Below, one piece after another: positions 6,521 through 11,656 of a stretch of 11,656 bases of DNA. The stretch is taken from contig CAJMOL010000026.1 of NCBI GenBank assembly GCA_905215095.1, positions 1 to 11,656 of the forward strand, given 5' to 3'. How positions within the stretch are numbered: the first letter of the stretch is position 1; every line of letters starts with the position of its first letter. Source of the stretch: an uncultured bacterium (GTDB lineage Bacteria; Actinomycetota; Coriobacteriia; Coriobacteriales; Coriobacteriaceae). Both the position numbers and the translations under genes were made by a program. The notes under the pieces are model-generated. The model was not told where the DNA came from. It made no database searches and worked only from the letters and a program-made list of their open reading frames with translations.

Positions 6521-7714
6521 ATGGCCGGAAACAGTAATCTCGCCAGCGCCATGGAGGCCAAGCAGGACGAGTTCTACACGCAGCTCAGAACCATCGAGGA
6601 CGAGCTGAGGCACTATCGCAAGCACTTCAAGGGAAAGACAGTTCTCTGCAACTGCGACGATCCTTTTGAGTCGAACTTCTTCAAGTACTTCGCCCTCAAC
6701 TTCAACAAGCTCGGTCTCAAGAAACTCATAGCGACGTGCTATGCGGGGTCATCCATAGCTGGCACGCAGCTCTCCCTTTTCGGTGACGATACGGATGAAG
6801 AGAGAAGGACGCCGTACAAGGCCATCGTTACAACTGTCCATGATGCAACCGGCAACGGCGGCGTCGATATGCTCGATGTGGCCGAGCTGTTCAGGAACGG
6901 CGAAAACAGGCTGGAGAAGCTCGAGGGCGACGGCGATTTTCGAAGCCGTGAGTGCCTGGAGCTTCTCGACGAGGCGGATATTGTAGCCACGAATCCACCA
7001 TTCTCCCTGTTCAGGGAGTATCTATCTACCCTGATTGACCACGATAAAAAGTTCGTCATTATCGGCAATCAGAACACCGCGACGACAAAAGACATATTTC
7101 CGCTGCTTAAGGAAAATAAAGTCTGGCTTGGATACCATAGCGGACACACTTTGTTCGAGGTGCCTGACAGCTATGGAATCCCTGACTTCTATGACAAGAC
7201 TGATAAACAGAAGCTCCGGTCGAACGGCTATGTGATTGACGAGAACGGAAAGCTCTGGCGCAATCTTGGGAACATCTGCTGGTTCACGAACCTCGATATC
7301 CGCAAGCGCCATGAACAGATGATCCTCATCAGGAAGTACAGACCTGAAGAGTATCCGGAATATGATAACTACGACGCCATCGAGGTTTCGATGGCCGCGA
7401 ACATCCCGATGGATTATGCGGGGGTCATGGGCGTTCCGATTACATTTCTCGACAAGTTCAATCCTGATCAATTTGAAATTATCGGAATCACGAAGACGTG
7501 GTTTGGTCTTGCGAACAAGGTTTATCCAAAACAGATCCAGGTGAATAGACAGGGCAAGCGCAGCCAGGTGACAAAACTGAATGATGGGGCGGTTATTAAG
7601 GTTGCTGTTCCACCCGAAGGGAAAACCTACTACATCGTAGAAGACGATTTCTACATACAAACGTACCCAAGGCTGCTGATTAAGAACAAGAACCCGGAGG
7701 TGGCTGAGAAATGA
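6521..7714 (+). CDS. EcoRI-family adenine-specific DNA methyltransferase
   Basis: A 397-aa protein with the signature of the EcoRI methylase family, which transfers a methyl group from S-adenosylmethionine to adenine N6. Residues 43-57 (CNCDDPFESNFFKYF) are highly typical of this family, and the catalytic motif IV is NPPF at 158-161. The start ATG at 6521 follows AAGGGG by 6 nt. The protein is longer than M.EcoRI by roughly 70 residues, with C-terminal additions of unknown role. By eye the gene is AT-richer than its neighbours (codons such as ATA, AAA, ATT are common), suggesting separate acquisition. The stop overlaps the start of the DUF262-HNH gene (ATGA), so the two are co-translated. No EcoRI-like endonuclease is present; the nuclease partner is probably the DUF262-HNH protein. 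The recognition site cannot be told from sequence. Confidence 0.9.
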   Translation: MAGNSNLASAMEAKQDEFYTQLRTIEDELRHYRKHFKGKTVLCNCDDPFESNFFKYFALNFNKLGLKKLIATCYAGSSIAGTQLSLFGDDTDEERRTPYKAIVTTVHDATGNGGVDMLDVAELFRNGENRLEKLEGDGDFRSRECLELLDEADIVATNPPFSLFREYLSTLIDHDKKFVIIGNQNTATTKDIFPLLKENKVWLGYHSGHTLFEVPDSYGIPDFYDKTDKQKLRSNGYVIDENGKLWRNLGNICWFTNLDIRKRHEQMILIRKYRPEEYPEYDNYDAIEVSMAANIPMDYAGVMGVPITFLDKFNPDQFEIIGITKTWFGLANKVYPKQIQVNRQGKRSQVTKLNDGAVIKVAVPPEGKTYYIVEDDFYIQTYPRLLIKNKNPEVAEK

Positions 7715-8808
7715 TGGAAATAAAGCCAATTGAGGTCACCGTCGGCGAGGTGTGCGAAGGGTATTTCAACGACGCCGAGGAAGGTGTCGTCGGCTACGAC
7801 GAACGGCTTGATATCCGGCCGAGGTACCAGCGCGAGTTCGTCTACACGGGGAAGCAGCGCGACGAGGTGATACGCACCGTCATGAAGAATCTGCCCCTCA
7901 ACGTCATGTACTGGTGCAAGACGGGCGACGACTCCTATGAGGTCCTGGATGGCCAACAGCGTACCGTCTCGCTGTGCGAGTACGTCGACGGCTCCTTCTC
8001 AGTCGATGACATGTACTTTGATAACCTCCCACAAGACAAGAGGGAACAGATTCTCGGATACAAGTTGTTCGTCTACGTCTGCGACGGCACCGATTCCGAG
8101 AAACTTGATTGGTTCCGCATCATCAATATCGCGGGCGAGAAGCTGACGGACCAAGAGCTGAGGAACGCGGTCTATGCCGGGCCGTGGGCCTCGGACGCCA
8201 AGCGATACTTCTCCAAGACGGGCTGTCCGGCCTCGCAGCTCGCGAGCGACTACCTCAGCGGGAAGACGATACGTCAGGAATTCCTTGAGACGGCCATTTT
8301 GTGGGCCGCATCTGCCGAGGGGCAGACTATCGAGGCTTACATGGCCAAACACCAGCACGATTCGAATGCGGTGTCGCTCTGGAATTACTTCCGTTCCGTA
8401 ATCGACTGGACCAGGGCTGTATTTCCGAATTACCGCCGGGAGATGAAGGGGCTGCCGTGGGGCCTCTTCTACAACGAGCATAAGAGCAGGGCCGACCTCG
8501 ATCCAAAGGCCCTTGAGATTGCCGTCTCACGCCTCATGGCAGACGAGGATGTGACCAAGAAAGCCGGCGTCTACGAGTATCTGCTCACCGGCAAGGAACG
8601 TTGTCTCTCCATCCGAGCGTTCGACGACCGCATGAAGCGTGCGGCCTATGAACGGCAGGGCGGAGTCTGTCCGTATTGCGGGGAGCATTTTGAGCTCTCT
8701 GAAATGCATGCCGATCATATCGTGCCCTGGAGCAAGGGCGGCACGACGACCGCCGATAACTGCCAGATGCTTTGCCGCGACTGCAATCTCAAGAAGGGCG
8801 ATGACTGA
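7711..8808 (+). CDS. DUF262 - HNH endonuclease fusion
   Basis: A 365-aa protein with two domains. The N-terminal part has DUF262 features: IRPRYQRE at 35-42 and DGQQRT at 80-85, the motif shared with GmrS and SspE and linked there to nucleotide hydrolysis and sensing of modified DNA. The C-terminal part is an HNH nuclease: CPYC (320-323), DH (335-336), N350, and CRDCN (356-360), giving two zinc-binding CxxC pairs and the catalytic histidine. The ATG at 7711 overlaps the methyltransferase stop; ATG 7714 is an equally possible start, and GGAGG at 7696-7700 serves either. Tight coupling to a methyltransferase suggests a restriction-type partner, either blocked or triggered by that methylation. 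Which of the two applies cannot be decided here. Family assignment is strong; the defence role is inferred. Confidence 0.88.
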   Translation: MMEIKPIEVTVGEVCEGYFNDAEEGVVGYDERLDIRPRYQREFVYTGKQRDEVIRTVMKNLPLNVMYWCKTGDDSYEVLDGQQRTVSLCEYVDGSFSVDDMYFDNLPQDKREQILGYKLFVYVCDGTDSEKLDWFRIINIAGEKLTDQELRNAVYAGPWASDAKRYFSKTGCPASQLASDYLSGKTIRQEFLETAILWAASAEGQTIEAYMAKHQHDSNAVSLWNYFRSVIDWTRAVFPNYRREMKGLPWGLFYNEHKSRADLDPKALEIAVSRLMADEDVTKKAGVYEYLLTGKERCLSIRAFDDRMKRAAYERQGGVCPYCGEHFELSEMHADHIVPWSKGGTTTADNCQMLCRDCNLKKGDD

Positions 8809-8909
8809 CTGGTCGTCGGTGGAAGGCATACGCCGGTGTGGATCTAAACGCGGCTGTCGGATTGGTGCCTCCCGCACCATTGTCGGCTTGAGGTACGGAG
8901 AGGTTGAGA

Positions 8910-9842
8910 ATGAAGACCTATAACCTGGACACCATTCAGAAGGTTCCCCTGCGCGAGGTGTGGCCGCATGAGGCCCACGACTTCACCAAGTGGCTGGCCG
9001 AGGAGCAGAACCTCGCGACCCTCGGGATGGCGGTCGGAATCGAGCTCGAGCTCATAGAGACGGAGTCCTCGGTCGGATCCTTCAACGTGGACATCTACGC
9101 GCAGGAGTCCGGTACGGGCCGCAAGGTGATCATCGAGAACCAGCTCGAGGACACCAACCACGACCACCTCGGCAAGGTGATCACGTACGCCGCCGGCAAG
9201 GGCGCCGAGGTCGTCATCTGGGTCGTGGCGCACGCCCGCGACGAGCATCGCCAGGCCATCGAGTGGCTCAACCAGCACACCGACAGCGACTTCGGGTTCT
9301 TCCTGGTCGAGGTCGAGCTCTGGAAGATCGGGGACTCCCTGCCCGCCCCGCGCTTCGGCGTGGTCGAGCAGCCGAACGAGTGGACCAAGACCGTGAAGCT
9401 CTCCGAAGGGCTCAGTGAGACCGAAAAGGTCAAGCTGGCGTACTGGACGGCCTACCGCGAGGTGGCGGGCGGCCATCCGGAGTTCCTCAAGGAGTTCAGC
9501 CCGCAGAAGCCCAGCAAGGACCATTGGTCGACGCTGCGCCTGGGGGTCTCGGCATACCATCTCGCCCTGCTCATTGATACGCACAAGGGCCGCACGGGCA
9601 TCGAGCTGTACGTGGACGACGACAAGGAGATCGGGCACCGCGCCATCGCCAACAGCGGGGTCTTCGAGAAGCGCCTCGGGCTGACGGCAGCGCCCTTCGA
9701 TGCGAAAAAGGCCTCGGGACTGCGCTTCTACAAGGCGGGCCACCCCATCAAGGGTCACCAGGACGCATGGCCGGGGTACATCGAGGAACAGCTCGGATGG
9801 GCCCTCGAGATGAAAAGAATAATCGCGGAGATCGAGCTCTAG
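8910..9842 (+). CDS. PD-(D/E)XK nuclease-like protein with DUF4268-like C-terminus
   Basis: A 310-aa protein. ATG 8910 is preceded by GGAGAGG; an in-frame TTG at 8904 is less likely. The N-terminal 110 residues have a PD-(D/E)XK-like layout: E46 in the helix/strand GIELELIE, D61 in FNVDIYA, then IIENQLE with E76 and Q78, followed by TNHDHLGK. This ExQ form is seen in many restriction-like nucleases. The rest resembles DUF4268 proteins (alternating strands and helices, several Trp residues). It starts 101 bp after the DUF262-HNH gene on the same strand, and a strong terminator follows at once. It is visibly richer in GC and in C/G third positions than the methyltransferase gene, so it may be a separate insertion into the same cassette. 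A defence or DNA-repair nuclease is plausible. No experimental function is known to me for this exact domain pair. Confidence 0.75.
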   Translation: MKTYNLDTIQKVPLREVWPHEAHDFTKWLAEEQNLATLGMAVGIELELIETESSVGSFNVDIYAQESGTGRKVIIENQLEDTNHDHLGKVITYAAGKGAEVVIWVVAHARDEHRQAIEWLNQHTDSDFGFFLVEVELWKIGDSLPAPRFGVVEQPNEWTKTVKLSEGLSETEKVKLAYWTAYREVAGGHPEFLKEFSPQKPSKDHWSTLRLGVSAYHLALLIDTHKGRTGIELYVDDDKEIGHRAIANSGVFEKRLGLTAAPFDAKKASGLRFYKAGHPIKGHQDAWPGYIEEQLGWALEMKRIIAEIEL

Positions 9843-9878
9843 AAAACGCCCCGGCAGTAAATTGCCGGGGCGTTTTCT
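9841..9878. terminator. Strong bidirectional intrinsic terminator
   Basis: A perfect 16-bp stem (9841-9856 with 9863-9878) with a 6-base loop. The core is CGCCCCGGCA with its complement, flanked by A4 on the left and T4 on the right, so it can stop transcription from both sides: the nuclease gene from the left and the 67-aa gene from the right. The left arm overlaps the nuclease stop codon by two bases. Confidence 0.92.
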
Positions 9879-9898
9879 ATTGAATATCGGGGCCAGGT

Positions 9899-10102
9899 CT
9901 ATCCTTGTGCGGTCGCTTTGGCGTCGTTATCCGTGATGCAATCGACAAGATTTCCGGCAAGGCGGTCAACTTGGCCTGCGGCGAATTCGATGACTCTCTC
10001 TGGGTCTTGGATATCGCCGCGTGAGGCGGCAACGAGCGTTGCCGCGAGCCCCCTCATCTCGTAGCTGATATCGAAGATCCGATTCTGTTCGAGCTCGGTC
10101 AT
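9899..10102 (-). CDS. Small protein of unknown function under a LexA-type promoter
   Basis: A 67-aa leftward gene. The ATG at 10102 (complement) has GAGGAG 7 nt upstream; longer starts upstream would run through the promoter and LexA box. The sequence is mostly helical and acidic (MTELEQNRIFDISYEM, then RVIEFAAGQVDRLAGNLV), with no signal peptide, membrane segment or known motif that I recognise. Two amphipathic helices around residues 4-25 and 33-56 suggest a small dimerising or partner-binding protein. It ends about 20 bp from the bidirectional terminator. Its promoter region holds a perfect GAAC-N4-GTTC box, so induction by DNA damage is likely. I cannot give a function. Confidence 0.7.
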   Translation of the reverse strand: MTELEQNRIFDISYEMRGLAATLVAASRGDIQDPERVIEFAAGQVDRLAGNLVDCITDNDAKATAQG

Positions 10103-10137
10103 GAAAATGCTCCTCAACGGTAGGGATATTGGTCTAT

Positions 10138-10143
10138 AGTATA
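10138..10143 (-). promoter_or_regulatory. -10 element of the leftward 67-aa gene
   Basis: On the complement this reads TATACT, immediately downstream of the LexA box and about 36 nt before the start codon at 10102. No good -35 hexamer is seen at the usual distance. Confidence 0.5.
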
Positions 10144-10155
10144 GAACATACGTTC
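10144..10155. promoter_or_regulatory. LexA (SOS) box
   Basis: GAACATACGTTC, flanked on the right by G, matches the Gram-positive LexA/DinR consensus (CGAAC-RNRY-GTTCG) in all core positions: GAAC, then A-T-A-C fitting R-N-R-Y, then GTTC. It sits between the divergent genes starting at 10102 (-) and 10174 (+), abutting a -10 element of the leftward gene. LexA bound here would repress the leftward and probably also the rightward gene. Confidence 0.8.
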
Positions 10156-10173
10156 GCACTATGGGGGGTCGTA

Positions 10174-10488
10174 TTGTTCGAGAAGCATTCGCTGGCCGGG
10201 ACGTGTGGGATACCGGTAGAGGAGCGTCGTATCTATATCGACGTTGATACCAAGGGGTCCGTCAATTTCAACCATGGGCCGGCGGATCCCCGGGTGATCC
10301 ACTGGCCCGACGGCCGGTCGTGGACAGTCGAGTCTATTTATGACAGGCGGGAATATGGTCGCGCGATCTTCGGCAACCTTTGTGTCGAGGTCGGCGTCTG
10401 CATCGCGAAACAGCGCAAAACCATCTGGTGGGAGGGCGGCAGATGGTTCGTGGCCAAGGGTTCCGGCATGGCGGCGACGGCCATATGA
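10174..10488 (+). CDS. WPDGR-motif protein, first of a related tandem pair
   Basis: A 104-aa protein. I chose TTG 10174 because a run of six G (10163-10168) lies 5 nt before it and because the longer start (TTG 10129) would put the LexA box inside the gene; this choice is uncertain. It is predicted mostly beta: RRIYIDVDTKGSVNF, then HWPDGRSWTVESIYDRREYG (43-62), a strand-rich middle, and a C-terminal WWEGGRWFV (85-93). The same order of WPDGR, I/V-rich strand and aromatic RWxV ending occurs in the next gene, so the two are paralogues. From memory, related small proteins are often encoded beside Y-family (UmuC/DinB) polymerases in Clostridia and Actinobacteria, which fits the LexA box. No polymerase is present here. 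The role is unknown. Confidence 0.65.
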   Translation: MFEKHSLAGTCGIPVEERRIYIDVDTKGSVNFNHGPADPRVIHWPDGRSWTVESIYDRREYGRAIFGNLCVEVGVCIAKQRKTIWWEGGRWFVAKGSGMAATAI

Positions 10489-10835
10489 GGGACGTCTTCA
10501 CCGGCGAGTGCACCGCCCGGTCGGTTGGGCCCGATCACAGCCGTCGCGCCCACAAGCAGTACGTCGACGTCATGGTGATGGTGACGAGCTCGGGCGAGGT
10601 TCGTCCGTTCGCGGTCGATTGGCCCGACGGCAGGCGGTTTCCAATCGACGAGATTCTGAAAGTCTCTCTTCCTGGCCCCGTGTTGAACGGAAGCAGTAAT
10701 CAGCAGTATGCGGTCAGGTTCGGTCGATGGGAGACAATCCTGTACCTTGAGAGGGCGATCGGCCATGATCGCCTTGAATCGAGCCGCTGGTGGGTCTGGG
10801 CCTTCGATTCGGCGGAGATCAAGAACCCGGTTTGA
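10485..10835 (+). CDS. WPDGR-motif protein, second of the tandem pair
   Basis: A 116-aa protein starting at ATG 10485, which overlaps the previous stop as ATGA, so the two are translationally coupled. Order of features: KQYVDVMVMVTSSGEVRP (24-41), DWPDGRRFPIDEILKV (45-60), QYAVRFGRWETILYLER (74-90) and RWWVWAF (101-107). It aligns by eye with the first gene at WPDGR and at the final RWxV, but is closer to the form I know from genes next to SOS polymerases ('IDxVLDV ... YxVRxxGxETxLxxE ... RWFVE'). It probably forms a small beta fold and could pair with the first protein. It lies on the same transcript as that gene, downstream of the LexA box, and a terminator follows 65 bp later. Unknown function; DNA-damage link inferred. 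Confidence 0.75.
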   Translation: MRDVFTGECTARSVGPDHSRRAHKQYVDVMVMVTSSGEVRPFAVDWPDGRRFPIDEILKVSLPGPVLNGSSNQQYAVRFGRWETILYLERAIGHDRLESSRWWVWAFDSAEIKNPV

Positions 10836-10899
10836 TAGCCTGCACCCGGTTCGCGTGTTGGAATCCTCGTTTTACCTTGAAGACGGTCATTTCCTTTTA

Positions 10900-10925
10900 G
10901 GTCCGCCGAAGGCGGGCCTTTTTGT
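10900..10925 (+). terminator. Intrinsic terminator of the WPDGR gene pair
   Basis: An 8-bp stem GGTCCGCC/GGCGGGCC (one G-T pair) with a GAA loop, followed by TTTTT. It closes the rightward transcript 65 bp after the second WPDGR gene. Confidence 0.8.
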
Positions 10926-11193
10926 TGCCGATAGGCGGCATACGCCGTCGTATGGCCACGGCTTCGCGGCCGGGTGGCACCTCCGCTACGCCGCGTCAAG
11001 GGGGCCCATGAGACCCCGCACAAACCTCCGCTCCGCTCCGGTTGGTGGAGGTCGTCATGGACCTCCCTTGACCCGCCTTCGCTCCGGTGCGGCTTTGCAG
11101 GGAGCAAAGCCGACGACGACGCGCGGCGTCGCCATTCGGCTTTGCCCGCAGGGGCGAGATGTTGAGGGCAGGATGCCCGGAACGGAGGGAAAG
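10926..11193. repeat. Gene-free region packed with inverted repeats
   Basis: No credible gene lies here; the open frames are low-complexity Arg/Pro/Ser translations. Instead there are at least five hairpins: TGCCG/CGGCA (10926-10940), CATACG/CGTATG (10939-10954, competing with the first), GCCAC/GTGGC (10955-10978), a long interrupted stem (10995-11015 with 11050-11072; GTCAAGGG, CCATGA and GACC segments pair, with an inner AACC/GGTT), and a perfect 9-bp stem CGGCTTTGC/GCAAAGCCG with a 5-base loop (11090-11112). CGGCTTTGC occurs again at 11137. Such density fits a transfer origin, a single-strand replication start or a structured leader of the DUF2958 gene. None of these can be proven here. 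Confidence 0.55.
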
Positions 11194-11493
11194 ATGCAGC
11201 AGCTGATGACGAGGGAAATCGCCAAGACGGCTCCAAGGCTCTACGAGCAGGACGGGGCGGAGGACCCCACGGTCTACGCCCACTACTTCTCGTGCGTGAA
11301 CGGATGGGACTGGTGGCTGCTCGAGTTCGACGGCACGGACGAGGCGTTCGGCCTCGTCGAGGGCTACGACGACGAGCTCGGCTACTTCAGCATCAAGGAG
11401 ATGGAGGAACTGAACCGCCAGATGGGGTTCGCCGCCGTCGAGCGCGACGAGCACTTCTCCCCGAAGCCGCTCAGCGCCGTCAGGAGGAGGTAG
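11194..11493 (+). CDS. DUF2958 domain protein
   Basis: A 99-aa protein beginning at ATG 11194 behind GGAGG (11184-11188); the in-frame ATG at 11173 has no such site. The whole length fits DUF2958: LMTREIAKTAPRLYEQD (4-20), TVYAHYFS (26-33), WDWWLLEFDG (38-47), FGLVEGYDDELGYFSIKEME (52-71), and ERDEHFSPKPL (83-93), in the usual order and size. DUF2958 genes are common on plasmids and conjugative elements, but no biochemical role is established to my knowledge. The next gene starts 5 nt after its stop, so they form one operon. It is noticeably GC-rich (GAC, GAG, CTC, GGC codons), unlike the methyltransferase gene. Confidence 0.85.
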   Translation: MQQLMTREIAKTAPRLYEQDGAEDPTVYAHYFSCVNGWDWWLLEFDGTDEAFGLVEGYDDELGYFSIKEMEELNRQMGFAAVERDEHFSPKPLSAVRRR

Positions 11494-11497
11494 CCGC

Positions 11498-11656
11498 ATG
11501 GTCACGGTCGTGTTCGACTCCATGGGCGAGGCGGTCCGCCTCGCCCTCGTGGCCGATGAGTACGTGGGCGGCGGCCTGGCCGTCCTCCTCCTCGACGCCA
11601 CGGACCCGCGCTCCGAGGGCTACATGGCCGAGTGGGGCGTGCTCACGGCGAGCGTG
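11498..11656 (+). CDS. DUF4313-like protein (3' end cut off by window)
   Basis: Only the first 53 residues are present. The ATG at 11498 is preceded by GGAGGAGG (11483-11490), which lies inside the end of the DUF2958 gene. The visible part is two strands and a short helix: MVTVVFDSMGEAVRLALVAD, then EYVGGGLAVLLLDATD, ending in EGYMAEWGVLTASV. This resembles the start of DUF4313 proteins, another small family found on mobile elements. The order DUF2958-DUF4313 on one transcript is a plausible accessory module of a conjugative plasmid. Assignment is from memory of the family pattern and is tentative because the protein is incomplete. Confidence 0.6.
   Translation, partial: MVTVVFDSMGEAVRLALVADEYVGGGLAVLLLDATDPRSEGYMAEWGVLTASV

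Noticed and set aside
8863..8877. GGTGC/GCACC hairpin between the DUF262-HNH and PD-(D/E)XK genes as a terminator
   Set aside because: The stem is only 5 bp and no T tract follows, so it is not convincing.
8844..9758. Leftward 304-aa open frame opposite the PD-(D/E)XK/DUF4268 gene
   Set aside because: The rightward frame has an RBS, conserved nuclease-like motifs and a terminator; the leftward one is a shadow of its GC-rich codons.
10129..10173. Earlier TTG start for the first WPDGR gene
   Set aside because: It would place the LexA box inside the coding sequence and has only a weak, too-close ribosome site; kept as a minor alternative.
10708..11193. Long upstream extension of the DUF2958 gene
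   Set aside because: It would run through a terminator and hairpin region and translate low-complexity Arg/Pro/Ser sequence; the DUF2958 domain starts only after ATG 11194, which has its own RBS.

Overview
The window looks like part of a plasmid or plasmid-like integrative element from a high-GC Gram-positive bacterium. A member of the Coriobacteriia (the Collinsella, Olsenella and Eggerthella group) is my best guess. The reasons are the GC-rich coding style with many antisense shadow frames, strong GGAGG-type ribosome sites, a Gram-positive-type LexA box, and the mix of mobilization, replication, partition and small DUF2958/DUF4313-type genes. The host assignment is inference; no rRNA or other taxonomic marker is present.

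Layout. (1) 3-3214: a mobilization operon, with the end of a MobC-like accessory protein, a VirD4/TraG-type coupling ATPase and a relaxase, separated by 13-nt gaps. (2) 3215-5534: a gene-free leader with a large AT-rich palindrome, then a replication protein with a primase-polymerase-like core and a C-terminal helix-turn-helix. (3) 5510-6454: a type Ib-like partition operon, a small ParA ATPase overlapping a ribbon-helix-helix (RHH) partner. (4) 6455-9878: a likely DNA-defence cassette with an EcoRI-family adenine methyltransferase, a DUF262-HNH protein and a PD-(D/E)XK/DUF4268-like protein, closed by a strong bidirectional terminator. (5) 9899-10925: a small cassette around a LexA (SOS) box, with one leftward 67-aa gene and two rightward, related WPDGR-motif genes, ended by a terminator. 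(6) 10926-11193: a gene-free stretch full of inverted repeats. (7) 11194-11656: a DUF2958 gene and the start of a DUF4313-like gene.

The most striking signal is that three intergenic regions (before rep, before parA and before the methyltransferase) carry arrays of TATATA boxes repeated at exactly 11 bp: four, three and five boxes. I saw TATATA nowhere else in the window. Each array is also a perfect or near-perfect palindrome. One-turn phasing of short symmetric boxes is what a cooperatively binding RHH protein would use, and the parA partner encoded here is such a protein. The simplest model is that this one protein binds all three arrays. It would act as centromere-binding protein for partition and as repressor of replication, partition and the defence cassette, much as omega of pSM19035 links partition and copy-number control. 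The addition of a defence operon to such a circuit is the part that may be new.
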